A DNA stretch of 64,000 bases from Elgaria multicarinata webbii (Eukaryota; Chordata; Lepidosauria; Squamata; Anguidae), in the NCBI RefSeq assembly GCF_023053635.1, contig NC_086172.1:65894681-65958680 (forward strand), in the 5' to 3' direction. Below, one piece after another: positions 24,429-52,000 of the stretch. The notes beneath the pieces are model-generated. The model ran no database searches. It worked only from the letters and a program-made list of their open reading frames with translations, and was not told where the DNA came from. How positions within the stretch are numbered: position 1 is the stretch's first letter; each line of letters begins with the position of its first letter. The position numbers and the translations under genes were made by a program.

Positions 24429-24905
24429 GTCTCCCATCCCAAACTGTGCAGGATTTAAGTGACATTAAAATACCACGTCCTTAACACCTTTTCACAGCCA
24501 TCAATAGGATGGGCTTTTTATTTTATTTTTTGTACCAATGCACGATTATAGATTTAAGTGGTCAGAGTCTTATAATGTAATCCTACTACACATGTCTACT
24601 CCGAAGAAAGACCCACGGAGTTCAATGCGGCTTGCTTACTTACTAGATAAATAGGTATAGAGCTGCAGCCTTAATCTGTATTAGCAGTTTCGAAAATAAA
24701 ATAAACGGTGATCATTCTTGAAGAGCTATAAACCAAGGGACTACGTGAAAAACATCCAGGAGAGATGAGCATATAATTTAACATCTCGCCAACAGGACCA
24801 TCATCAAGTATTTATACCCCGCCAGTGGGATAGAGAGCTCTCATGCATGAGCTCTCATGCATTTTGGGTGAAAATCCATAGGGGCGGCAGAGGGCAAACA
24901 TTCAC

Positions 24906-25060
24906 CTGTTGAACTTCTGCCCGTCACTCGGCTTTTTAAAGGATAATAGGACTGGGTCCCGGAATAGAAGCATCACTGGGGATCTGGGCCAGGCTGTCGC
25001 CACCTAGGGAGAGCAGCAGGCGGCGCTGGACGCACGACACGAAGGGCGGCGATGGGCTAA
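24906..25060 (-). other. Putative 5' exon of PARP9 (not shown to be coding)
   Basis: On the minus strand a good splice donor (AACAG followed by GTGAAT) lies at 24906/24905, downstream of the CpG-rich gap. An ATG at 24973-24971 opens a frame that reaches the donor, but spliced to the 37-nt exon it would be out of frame with the macro domain. In the PARP9 frame a TGA lies just upstream of the donor. The exon is therefore most likely untranslated, or carries a short upstream frame. The outer limit is a guess. Confidence 0.4.
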
Positions 25061-25194
25061 GCCTCGCCCCGGCGGCGGCGGACGCGGAGCAGGAGCAGGA
25101 GGAGGAGGAGTTCTCCGTGGCTGTTGATCTCCTCCAAGAGCGTTTGCGAAGAATCGAAAGCGAAAGTTTCCTCGTCCTCTCCAAATCCCGCACC
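24950..25194. promoter_or_regulatory. Bidirectional CpG-rich promoter of PARP9 and DTX3L
   Basis: The stretch between the putative PARP9 5' exon and the DTX3L start is G/C-rich with many CpG dinucleotides, unlike the A/T-rich surroundings. It has no TATA box and contains the IRF element. The arrangement fits a divergent promoter for two proteins that work as a complex. Transcription start sites cannot be placed from sequence alone. Confidence 0.7.
25156..25167 (+). promoter_or_regulatory. IRF element / ISRE core in the shared PARP9-DTX3L promoter
   Basis: GAAAGCGAAAGT fits the IRF-element consensus GAAASYGAAASY at every position. It ends 27 nt before the DTX3L ATG, in the gap between the two divergent genes, so it probably lies in the DTX3L 5' untranslated region or core promoter. 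In mammals this gene pair is driven by a shared interferon-responsive promoter. No TATA box was seen. Confidence 0.7.
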
Positions 25195-39528
<14,334 letters not shown>

Positions 39529-39893
39529 GTGTTTTTGTCCAGAAATTGCATCTGTCTAAATACACAATTTAATTCACCATATTGTTGAAGTTAATGAAAG
39601 AGTTTAACACTTGCTTTTGAAGAATTGCTGCTTACCCAGTGCAAAATTCTGAATTGCAGTATTTGTTGATTAACAATTATGTTTTGGGCTGTGAAATTAT
39701 ACCAAAATCTTTGTATGCAATACTAACTATAAAGCTGTGGTCCTGTGCACATTATGTAGAACCAAGACACATTGATTTCAGCTGATTTCTTTTTGAATTC
39801 TGTTGAAATCAATGGGCCTTGGTTCTAAGTAGGCTCATATATGATCAGGTTATATTCTTTCATTTGATTATTACTTGGAAAATATGGAGATGG

Positions 39894-39899
39894 AATAAA
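39894..39899 (+). terminator. Candidate DTX3L polyadenylation signal
   Basis: An AATAAA hexamer lies about 370 nt after the DTX3L stop, in otherwise unremarkable A/T-rich sequence. It is the first perfect hexamer I noticed on this strand after the stop. Use is not proven. Confidence 0.45.
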
Positions 39900-40940
39900 A
39901 GTTATTTATCAGAAATGGGCTCGCCTCTTTTCTCTCCTTGTGTTGCAAAAATACAAAACAAAACAGAAGCCACAGCTCAGAATATGTTACGTATTGGTCA
40001 TAACTATGTCATTCTATCACATGCATATTTGTATTGCATCAGACCACTGAATCACAGTCTGGTACTCATAATGTAATTATAAAGCCTGATACATCTATTA
40101 ACCTTGGTGACATGGTAGCAGTGGAGTTGGTGGCTCCGATGTAAGTGGGGCAGTGAATCCGCTCTGGGTATTAGTCAGAACTGTAAAGGTGCTATCTAAA
40201 GTCTCTTGTGTAGCCCCTTTAGTGTTCTGATTGAAACCCAGAGTAGATTTCCAACCCCACTGATATCGGAGCCACCAGCCAGGACAGCTGTCTTTGAGAA
40301 GGCTACTTCTTCATGAAGATAAAAGCATCCCCCCACCCCAGTATCTTGAAAAGGCAGGACTACGCCATTCCCTCATCATCAGGGGCAGGCGCTCTCTGGG
40401 CTCTTGACCAAAACATCCCTTTACCAAATCAACAAAAAGCGGAGTAAAGATTAGAGAGGAAACTTTTGTCTGGTAGCCTGCCCTAGTTTCCCCCTTCTGA
40501 TGCTCTATGAGCCCATAAGAACCTATGATTTAACTCCAGACAATTGATACACTCCTTCAAGAGTGTATCCAGCCAAAGATGCTATGGCAACATATGGAAA
40601 GCCTTTGTGAGTTTGACAGCAAAAGACCCAGGCTTTAATGTCTTACTGCTTTCCTTCAGCCCATATCCCACCCTCCCAGGTGATGGGTGGGCTCTCAACT
40701 TTATTAAGAGGGCAACTTGGCATGCTGTTGGATCAGAGGCTTATCAGTCAGTACAGTATACTGTAGCTAGTGCCCTCCCCTCACAAATTATATTTCCACT
40801 AGCACCAATCAACATGCTTACATTGTGTCTTCAATTGGTTTCCCCTCTCAAAAGCCCAATGCGGAGTATTCTCTTTCCATATAACACTGGCTTGACGAGT
40901 TTGCTTTTTCAGCTTCTTTACAAGCTGGATGTTTTCTCAA

Positions 40941-41079
40941 GCACTGGGCATGAGGACCAGGGACCCTCCAGATGATGATGATGACAACTGCAACTCTCAT
41001 CTCAATGTGGGATCCTGGCTAGGACTGGTGAGAGTTGTAGTCCAACAATACCTGGAGGGCCACAAGTTGCCCACCCCTG
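40941..41079. mobile_element. Palindromic hAT-type MITE
   Basis: Left part gggaccctccagatg and right part cctggagggccacaagttgc are complementary. The right end CCCACCCCTG is the reverse of the CAGGGGTGGG family end. Confidence 0.7.
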
Positions 41080-41368
41080 CTCTAGGAAAACCTGTAACCC
41101 TCTGTCCCACTATGTGATGTTTTTCCTGCGATCCTTCTGTATCTTACTGGTTAATGAAAGGTAAAAACTGAAAGCACATTTCTCAGGCAAGCCTCATTGG
41201 CACAAATGACATTACATGGTAAATAATTGGAAACAAGTTTTTATTCAGTCATTTGAATCATGATGAAGATATCGTAAATGATACAATAAAATAATGAGGC
41301 AGAATAAGGAAACTAGCATACAACTTTGTATGTGAAAGTGGCAGTTGTTAGGCTGGACTAGGCGTCTT

Positions 41369-41530
41369 GTATATCTTTAACCTTTCATTGAATTGTCAAG
41401 ACTGTACTATTTGTCTTTCACTGCCATTTGATCACCAGTTTACAATTCCATCCCTATCTGCACATGTGGGATCAAATGGCAAGAAAGGTGAACAGTACAG
41501 TCCTGACAATTTAATTAGTTAAATGTATAC
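41369..41530. mobile_element. Foldback element with arms of about 60 bp
   Basis: The left arm gtatatctttaacctttcat through gccatttgatc is matched, with scattered changes, by the reverse complement ending at gtatac 41525-41530. The loop is about 40 nt. It is non-coding and of unknown family. Confidence 0.7.
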
Positions 41531-43038
41531 GAAATAAACAATGATATTCCCAATGGCAGTAACAAAACAATCCAGGCATTGTTAATTAACACCTGTAGTG
41601 GGACTAGAAACTCTTCATTTATGCCTAAAAAGACAAGATCAAACTTACAGATATCCCTCTAGAAGCTAATAAGAGATGGCTTAACAAAACCAACCAGGGG
41701 TTTCTTCCTCGTGTGTTTGACAATGATCTTCCAGAAATAAAGTTGATACGTTCTCTCCCTACTTACTAAACCCCTGAGAAGAATGGTTTGCAATTATGCA
41801 GGATATTTGTGGAGAAAGCACAGATAAATTGCTGTAAAAAGGCACAACACTCTGAAGGATCATATGTGAGGTACAGCGGTGAAATTTAGCATTTCCTGAA
41901 ACTCCTTCAGAAGTGGGTGTAGGGCAACCAGCACAGATAATAAGGGGGGGAACAGCATATGACACAGAAACATTCATTACAAATGTCCAATAGGTCCTGC
42001 TGTTGGAAGACAACCCTCTTCAGGAGAATGCAGGCTGAAGCACAGAAGTGGACTGGAAGAGGCTTAATTGTTCCCCACCCAACATCCTACTGCAACTCCT
42101 CCCCATCCACACACACACCCCAAAAAACATGGGTTGGATCCAGCATCAATATGGTGTAAATGGGGGGATGCCAATTGCAGAACAGGACATCTGCGTCTTC
42201 CCATCCCCTGTGCAGCCCCCATGTGCCTTCTGGAGATTTGGTGTGTTGAGGGACTGCAAGGGGGAAGGAGAAGTCATGGAAGTCCCAACCCACAAGCAAT
42301 GTCAAAGTGGGATCCAACCCCTCTTCTTACCAGACAAATGTTTGCAGGGTAAACGCACATCTTCAACCCCATGAGAGGGTGGGAAGAAGGGTTTGGCCGG
42401 GACAGGCTGCAGTGGAAAAGTGGGCAGAACAAACATTAAGCACTCCCCTTGTTTCTTCCTTCTAAATGGACCATCCTGAGGCAGTTCTTCCTAAAAGGAG
42501 CTATTGGCATTTTATTACAAGTATCCATGATGATGTGTAGCTCCACCCAAACTGACAGAGATGCTGAGGAACATAGAGGAGAGCCAAGCAAACTTTAAAG
42601 GCCATTTATTTATTTATTTACTTATTTAATTACATTTATATACCGCCCATAGCCAACGCTCTCTGGGCAGTTTACATTCTGGCACATACGTATTTGTAAA
42701 TGACTTGCAGGGAAGACTGAAATTAAAAGGGTGATATATTAAGAGAAGGATGTACTGTAGTCCAATGAGATAATGAACATAAACTATGATCAAAGTATTG
42801 TGCCCATCTAGCTTGAGTTCAAGCTTGCTTTCCCAACTCTCAATCTCTAAACTGGATCTTAGCCAAAATTATTTCGCCTTTGCTAATCTTTGAAATGCAC
42901 AGCTTAAAGCAATTGATCAGAAAGAGCAAGCAGCAAGCCCAATAAAATCACTGTTTACAAAGTATCTTTATAAATTCAGGGTTATTTTTTGGAGGGAGGG
43001 GGAGAAACAGGACAGCTCTTTGACTGCCAAAACTGAAG

Positions 43039-46000
43039 TTATTTTCTGAAGGTAATAAGATATTCTGGGTACGCCTGAGCATCATAAAATATGACAAACA
43101 TTGATGGATTAGCCATGTTGTCAGTCACACTGTCATACAGGTCAAAGCCTCCCACATTTTTTGGCGGTGGAGTAATTTGTCCTTGTCTTCCAACACAATA
43201 TTCCCCAGTGAGAACTCGAGCGACATATATGTATTTTTTACCATTACTGTCTGGCCTGGAATATACATCCGACGCAGAATAGTGTGCACTAACGGCAAAA
43301 TAGGTACCATTTCCAATTGATGCAGCTGAAAAACATTTTTAAAAATGCAAGAAAAAGGTTAATGTCTTACATAACTAATGGAAAGCACCACTAGCAGCAC
43401 TTCAACTTTGAGGAAAGAATTGTCACATCACATAAGAAATAAGAGCTGCAGAGAAATTTGGAATAACTGAACAGGTACTAGCTAACTGATTCAGTAAACT
43501 GGGGGGGGGGACACAAACTGGAACCCTCAAAGGTATTTTGTACATTTAAAATGAATGGAGTTGAACCCCAGGACATGAAACCCTGAAAGGTCCTAAGAAG
43601 TAACTAAGCAGGAAGGCAAGTGGTAACAATCCTTTTGGAGGCACACAATTAGGAAGCTACAACTATTTGATTTTTTTTAATCCAACTTCTTTGCATCTGC
43701 TTTTGAAAGAGAAAAAGACAGGTACAATCCCCCACCCAACCGAGAAGTATAGAGTGTAGAGTATACACACATGTGGATTAGGAGGATTATTGTTGCCCAC
43801 ATTACACACAATGGGTATAAGGAGGCCTCCCATCATATCTGCATCCAACAAAACTGCTTCCATGGGCTACTTATGATCCATGCAGCATTCAGAAACACCC
43901 CCTCCCCACTAGTAGGGGGGCTCAATGCCTGAGAATATGCCTCCAGATAATGCTTGTTGAAACAGAAGTGAACATGGGGGCAGTGAACATTGTGTCATTG
44001 AGGTAATGACACAAAATCAGGCCTACTGCTGTTGAAGCAGGAAGGGGACAGTTTCTCTCATTGCCTCACAGAAATGTTTTGCATACAGCCAAAGGCCAAG
44101 ATCCTGTGTACACTTTCATTGGAATAAGTCTCATTAAAATGTGTGGGACTTGTGTTTGAAAAGATATGAAACCTAATCCTATTTTCCCAACCTTCAGTAG
44201 AATTCACTGTTCATCTGCTTTTTAGAGGCCCTTGCAAATCACAGCTCTCAGTATTCTGTCACATTTCCCTTGAAATAAATTACCAGATTTCTTATTTACT
44301 TACCATTTTTCCCAGCATAACTGCGATTAAATCCAGTGTTATTAATTGGGCTCAATGTGGAATTAGCTGTCCCATGATACAGGATCTTCTCATTGTTGTC
44401 ATGGCCATTCTTTCTATTTATTTCCTGTTTTTTAATTTGGTAGGATTGCCAGAGGAAAGGATTCTGTACCCTTTCAATCTACAAAAGTTGTAAACGTAAA
44501 GACTTTATTGAGAAAGAATCATAAAAAAGCAAAGACAATGAATAGTTATGAAAACAGATTACAGGTACTCTTGGAATATTTAGGGCAAGACTACACATTA
44601 GGTCAAATGCACACACATTCCAAAACTCACACTTGATGGGTGAATGTACAACATTTTCAGGGGAGCTGTAATTAAGTGAGAGAAGGAAACGTCATCTTTT
44701 TCCTACTTGCCAATCTTCCCCACAACTCCATCCCTCAACAGTTTTGTTATTTCTCCCCCAGCTGTGCTCCAAGACTGGAAGCAAATAGAAGTGGAGGCAA
44801 ACAGCCTGAGGGGAAGGGTTGCAGGAGAGAATCAGTAGGCGGGGAAGGGTTAAGTAACCTCTCCCAGCTGCTGTTACGCCCTGAAAATGTGCTGCTGCCA
44901 ACTCGATTCCTGTTATTCAGCATCTGGGGTTGAGGCAGAACCTATTACATTGGGGTGAAACAGATTGCTGTCTATTTATACCTAGTTTCATCCCAGGCAA
45001 CATAAATAAAAGTTATTTCCAGAATGTCAGCCAGTCACTCTGGAGATTATTTTGAGCATGTCTTCCAGGTCCAGTTTGGCACTTCAGTGCTAAAGCAGAA
45101 GTGGCGCAGGAAGGAAGACACAATAAAGGAAAGTCCAATGTGATGCAATCCCGTGACAACAATTGCAATCCCGTGACAACAATTGTAACAAGGGCAACTA
45201 CTGCTAGAATGTCTAAAGATGCTCTCATGGGGATCAAAATGCGTGGTTCAAGGTATGACGTGCCAACAGGGCAAATACATGCAGAAGCACCTCGCCGAGG
45301 AAGAGGCCAAAACACACATTAAAGACAGGCCCAGCAGATTTTTTAATTTTTTTTAAAGGGGGGAGTTCAGGAAGTTTCAACTGAGTGGTTATTAGAGGAA
45401 ACAGGGAAAGGAGAGATGGTCGAGAGAATGGCTCAAGTAAGGACTGGTAAGATTTGTGATCTGCTCCAGAAGTACAATTAGGACTCAACCAGCCATGGCT
45501 GACTGGGGGAGGAATGTAGCAGTCCTTATTATGACTTTATCTTCAGCTAAGGGTGTTTATTCTGAGATTTAAGTGACACTGGGAAAGGGATATGGACAGT
45601 TATTTCATACAGATAGTACATGAACTGGAATCATGCCTGATGAAAATTTCCCAACTACCCCAGCATTCTCCTTCTCTCTCTCACACACACATACCATTCA
45701 ATATCAGTTCAACTTACTGATTAGGTGAAACGTGGGCCAAGAGCAGGGCCACGCAGCACAGCCCCGCTCCTGGCATATACATAATGTAACCCTCCCCTGC
45801 AGGCATCCACACACAGAGCATGACATTTACAGAGAGGTGATCTGTGTGTACAAGGCCTCCACATGAGCCGAGTCCCTGTGCAATCAGGTTCAAGCTCAAG
45901 CTCACATGGAGGCCTCTGTGGATATACACGCTCTTTACAGATTTTCATGCTCGATGCACAGACACTGGCGGAAGGGGCTACTCGGCATAGTCCTGCTCCC

Positions 46001-49000
46001 TTCTTGCATGTTTGCTTAACCAGTAAATTACATGCCTGATTAAGGCCTAGATGTCTGAATACTGTGGTTGTCATTATGTTGATCTATCAGATTATGAGCT
46101 TGTGGACAAGAACTGTCTTATCTTTCAAGTGCTCAGAAAATATTAGTTGCTTTATTAGATAATAACGACAACAACAATCAGAAGAAGAAGAAGAATGTTG
46201 TACATTATTGTAGTGTACTTCAGTACAACTGAATTTTCCCCTTGTTCATTCCACACTTGTGAGAGAAATTGCAACTATTGCTGACTTGTGAGCAGCAGCT
46301 TTGGATCACACAAGTATTTTGAAGAGAGGCTCCTCCATATGTGGCCTATGAATTTTTTGTCCCTATTGTACTTTACCTTTTCTATTTTGTATGTAGGGCA
46401 GCTGCTCCGGAATTTTATTTCAACATTTTTATATTCTTTTGACGTCGGCTGGAGGAAAACCACTTTGACACAACTTTTCTTCATATCTTCCCATTCTTTA
46501 GGGAGTTCTACCGATAGCTTACCTACGAAGTAAACATGTTGTTATTACTATGTGCACAAGCTGTTAGAATTAAGGTCTGTGCGTCTCTGCAAAAGAACTG
46601 GGGGAGGGGTGTCACTGGAGCTTCGAGTTGACTATGGAGACATTTACTGTTCCATATTATTTACTGCCTCCACATGCATTCCAGTTGCAGCAATGCATTA
46701 TTGCAATGATTGTGGCATGGACATCTGTGTTATCACCCAACAATGTGGAAACCATTAAAGTAACTATCGCTGACTGTACTTTTGCATTTCAATTCCATCT
46801 AACAACACAGTTTATATTCCCCCCCAGCCCTACCTCCGCGTGTGCATATAAATCTGCCAATCTGAGGTTAATACTTCATAACCTGAGGAAAAGGACAGTG
46901 TCTATGAAAGCTTATGCCAAAATAAATGTGTTACCCTTTAAGGTGCCACAAGACTCTATTTTTGCTGTAAAAACAAAATCTTCTCCTGCAAGAACCAAGG
47001 GTAAAGAGAGACTTAATGTTCCGAAAAGCAGACTGAGCACACTCTTCACTTTTTGTGTGAACATAAGAAACATAAACTTTCTTGCACACTGAATACTGGA
47101 TCAACTCTCAAGGTATTCCCCTAGCTCTACATCTCGGCTGTCTTTATTTTAGAAAATATTTTTAAAAGTCCATGCACGTTTCCTTTACCTTAGCAGAGAA
47201 AATAATCATAAATACTCTAAAGCGCTGAAGATTTGGGCGGGGAAGATACTTCAACAAGGTCATAGACTGAAAGAGGCACATGATGAACTAAAGTCTGTTT
47301 TTCAGCCTAGTAGTAAAGCTATCTGAAGCCAACAGCTGTTTGTGACCTAGAATTGCTAGTGTATAAAGTCACACTGAGACTTTATACACTAGATGGGAAA
47401 TGGTTATGGGTTTTGCCCCATGAGGACAGACAGACAGTAACGGAAAAACCACAAGATGCAGATTAAGAACTTTGGGGAATATTCTTTAGAATGAAGGCAG
47501 TGAACAAGACATCAGTGTGCTACTCAGAAGAGGCTTGGCCCTAAGACTTGAGGAACGGTCCACAAAAGAGCTAGATCACCACAGAGGATCCAATCAGCTG
47601 CCTTAAAATATATAAAGGTTGATAGGCATGGATTTCAGAATATTTGGCAGAGAACGAGGGTATAAAAAATAACCTCATGTTAACGTAAGACTCTTCTTTC
47701 TGAAATTGAGGTGAGTAGTGGTTTCCACAGCCTTGAATTAGGGATTCTCGAGGTACTATTCCTTCTTTTATCTTTGTATTGAGGGTCTTTGTCGTGTTAG
47801 TGTGAAATTGTCTTTCACATTAATAAAAGCACACTGCCTCTATCCAGTTGTTTGATCATGGTTCAGTAATTGCCAATGGCAGATTCAAGTCACACCCCTA
47901 GAACCTGAAGCCAAATACAGCAGATGGGGTGTAAGGACTCACCATAAACTAACTTCTTGAATGAACAAAGATATTCTAGGTACCTTTTAAATTATTAAAG
48001 AGACTTATAATTGAGTGAAGGTGATTAAATTACCTTTTAAATTGTGAAGTGTTGAATTCTTGGGCAAAGGATCTTTCTAAGTTCTCTTTAAGTAAAATGA
48101 CAGTATTCATTGGGAAAAGATCGAAATGTCTTTTAAATTATTCCCATTTATCCCACTTTTCCTATCATGAAAAAGTCCCTACAATAAACTAATCAATAGG
48201 AATCCAGGCACTAACCAAGGCATCAAACCATTAAGATTCTTTTTACCTTCATCCTTTGCAATGCGCCGAATGTTGACACATTTTCCTAGGCTATCAGTAG
48301 CGAACATATTTCTTAAGTTTGCTATGTAGCTCTTCCCATGAATCTGGATGTTAACATGGGTCTTGTTATTGATTTTAGAATCCTCTAAATGGAGATTGAC
48401 AAGCATATTAAAAGCTACGAATACATTCCCGCTTGTGCAATACTGCCACTCAACCAAATTTTTAACAAGTTCTGCCTTGGATTTCTCTTCCCGGTTCTCT
48501 TTCATAGTTTTTATCAGGCCCTGAATTTCTGTGAAGGCGGTGAGGACATCACGGGGGATTCCAGATAGCAGGATGAAAGGAGGAGATTGTTTCTTCTCCA
48601 GCTGAATAGCAATATGCAGACTTTTCTGGAGCTCATTCAGTTTCTTTATTTCTGTGTCATCAAACATGTCAATCATCTCATCAGAAATACAATTCTCTGT
48701 CTGTTCCTGAAGTATCATTTTCTTTAACCAAGACTCTGCATCTTCCACCTTTTCTCTGCTTTCACCACAGATTTCAAACACTGCAACTTCAACCTTCTTT
48801 TCCAAAACCAAGAGACGTTTCTTTTTAGCAGGCGGTTTTTTGCCAGTTAGAAAATCTGTAAAAAGAGAGAGACATTGTGTAACTACAGACAAAGCACAAC
48901 AAAAACTACAAATACTGAAAATGAATGCTGCCAACGGAAAATAAAGGAACTTGTACTCTGCACACTTACTTTTCAACCTAGAAAACATAGACTCATTAGT

Positions 49001-52000
49001 GGGCAATGCAACACCTTCTCTCTTCTTCATAGCAGCATAAAAGGCATTTTGCATTTGCGGCTGAAAAATAACGATTTTAATGGTTTTTAAACATTGGGGC
49101 AATTCTTTGCCTGCAAAGTCAGCAATTCCACTCATCATCTGCTCAGCAGCATCCTCGGGACTCTTCTGGGCCTGCCCTGTATCAAGTGCCAGAAAAGAAG
49201 AAAAAAACGCAAGTATTACAACCTTCAGATTTGAACTACAAAATGAAAGGGCAAACACAATGAAGGATGAGGAACATGATAGGAGGTTCATGATAGACCT
49301 GAAGAAGGCAAAAATTTGGTTCTCTGCTTAGTCAGAAGACAAGATTAAATCTAATGTTTAACATTATGAAGAACTTCTAGATGGAATGAAGAGAAGCAGT
49401 TTGACCAAGGGGTCAACTATCTTGAAAGATGAGCGGGCTCTCTGTCAAAGCAGAGGCTGCTTGGAATAATCGAACTCAACATAGGGTTGGACTAGATGAG
49501 TTAAAGATCCCCACCAACACTAGGGTTGGCATTTCACCACAAAGGCAGCCTAGAAAACTTTTAAATAAATAGTTATGGTACCCCAGCTGTACTTTATATC
49601 ACGCTCATCAGCATAGCTGTATTCAGTCAGCCCTGCTGCAAGCTCTCCTTACCGCATCTTGCCTAACTATCTCCTGGGACACAACTCCCCAGTCTGGTTC
49701 TGAGGAAGGACCCCTCAGAGCCAAGCAGTTTGGTTTGGCCTGCTTTCTGAAGGGCCACTTCCTGTCCCTGAGAACCCTGCTGGGCTGCTCTCTCACTGTG
49801 ACAAATGGGAAACCACCTGGCAGGGTTCTCTGGGGAACCCACTGGAGGCAGCAGCAGCAGGCTATCCTCCCACTCTGTCACCTGAGATTGGAGTTTCACC
49901 CCACCTCATGGGAGGGCCAACCCTGTATTTGATAAGTCTGTGAGGAACAGGTTATTAAGACTAGCTATGAAGAACATCAGCACTTGCTGAAAACTGACCT
50001 GCCTTTCAAGTGTTGAAGAAGATAGACAAACAAGACTTCTGCTACAGCAATAAGGAAATGGAGCAGGTGGTTAAAATGGGAAAGAAATGCAATATATATA
50101 GAGCTACCTAGACTACATAGAGCCGAAAGATGAAAGTGGTGCTTGAGCTAAGAAACTGGAAGTTCTTTTATGTACATGCAAACAAGAATGCATGGACACA
50201 TAAGAAGAGCATGTGGGAGCAGACCAAGGGTCCAACTAGTCCAGCATTCTGTGGCCAACTAGCTGTCTGTGGAAAACTCACAAGTATGACATGAGTGCAG
50301 CAGCACCCTCCTGGTCGTGTTCCCCAGCAACTGGTGTACATAGGAAGACTACCTCTGGTGCCGGAACTAGTGTATAGACATTATGAACAATACCACTGAC
50401 AGCCCTGTTCTCCAAAAATTTGTGTAATATCCATTTAAACCGTCAAATTGGTGCCCATCACTACACCTTGTACTAATGAATTCCATAGTTTAACTATGCG
50501 CTGCGTGAAGAAGTACTTCCTTTTGTCTGTCCTGAATCTCCCACCAAACAGCCTCATGGGATGACTCCCGGGTTCTAATATTATGAGAGAGGGAGCAAAC
50601 TGTTTCCCGTTCCACTTTCTTCACACCACACATCATTTTTGAAAGCTCTACCATGTCTCCCTTTACTCGCCATTTTTCTAAGCTAGGTTTGCAGCTTGGT
50701 GCATACAGTCTCTCTTTTATGTTCGCATCCACACACGCAGTTTCAGTCACTCATGGAAAGGCACACAAATGTTTGTCTCTCCCAGGAAGGAAGGCAAACT
50801 GGGAGGCTAGAAAATGTAAGCCTACTGTTGCATTTCATTTAAAATCCAGTTCAGCAGCTCAAGGCTCCTAACAATAGAACGCTACTGCGTGAAACTCTTC
50901 ACTAGGATTTCATTCTTTAATGAAAATCTTATTCCGGATCCGCCAGCGGTTATTCTCATGAGAAAATGCAAACCTGTTCCAATTGCAGGGAAGGCAACTG
51001 ACTGGTATTTCCTCGCTTCACACTCCTGGAGCACTTTGGAGACCTGAGCTTTGATATTAGGGTCAGGAGCAAGGTGGATAATGTTCTTACAGATCAGATT
51101 GCCGCCTTGTGTGGTTATAAATCCATTGTGAGGCTGCGAAGCTAGAAATGAGAAAAGGACAACTTGTAAAGCCAATCTTTACGAATGCAAACCTAAATTC
51201 CCAGCCGGTGCACGTCATCACTGAATAGCACTTTACAGCAGGGGTAGGCAAAATGTACAATCCCAGAAGCTGTTGCAAGCATTAGACTACATCGACCCTT
51301 TCCAACCTGGTGACCTCTAGATGCATTGTACTACAATTCCCAGCATGTCCTAGCCAGCATGGAAGTTTAGTCCAACACAGGGCACCAGCTTGGAGAAGGC
51401 TGCACTAGATAATAGGTTCAGGGATCCATAAATACATGTTTCATATGGCCAGCAGCAACCATGAATCTTTTTGGAGCAACTGTCCACCCTTCAATTCCTG
51501 GCACAAAGGGACTCATCATTGTCGCCCCCCCCCCACCCGCCGCCCCATCACCACCACGACCACCATGCGTAGCTCATAATCTGGGATGTCCCACTTTATG
51601 CTGGGTGGGAGTGACAGACCCCTTCTCACAAGTCTCCTGACATGCATAGAAGAGACAGGGAAGAGGGCCATTTCATTTTGCTCCGGGCTGTCCCTGTCTT
51701 TGAGTCAGGTGTTGCGGAAGTTCAGAAGCTTCCAGGCAGAGATGCACCATCTCTGACTATTTGCACAGCCCAGCTCAAAGTAGGAAAATGCTCCTGATTC
51801 CCCCACCACCTACAAAGTTGACTGAAATTTAGGGAAGTGGAGAGGTCAATCTCATTTAGTGTTGGGCTTTGCAGTCACTTGAAAGCAGCCAAACATCTCT
51901 CAGAGCAAAGTGAGAGGTTGCCCTACCCCCAAAACCCTTTATGCACCTCAGAGGCGTTGAGGGAAGGTGACTACTGCAAATAATATTGGCTAACAAGGCT

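Larger units (their letters stand above)
39529..43038. other. Convergent gap between DTX3L and PARP14
   Basis: It holds both 3' untranslated regions, a dispersed repeat (39735-39838), a palindromic MITE (40941-41079), a foldback element (41369-41530) and an L2-type tail (42603-42690). The frames near 40544-40975 and 42048-42374 show no family resemblance. I see no extra gene. Confidence 0.6.

Noticed and set aside
25117-25194. Upstream in-frame ATG giving DTX3L a 26-residue extension
   Set aside because: The extension does not resemble known DTX3L N-termini, while the protein from 25195 (MASRSPSLL) does. The upstream part also contains the IRF element.
46628-47092. 154-codon open frame on the plus strand in a PARP14 intron
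   Set aside because: No family resemblance and no promoter or splice context; it is antisense to the gene in mostly unique intron sequence.
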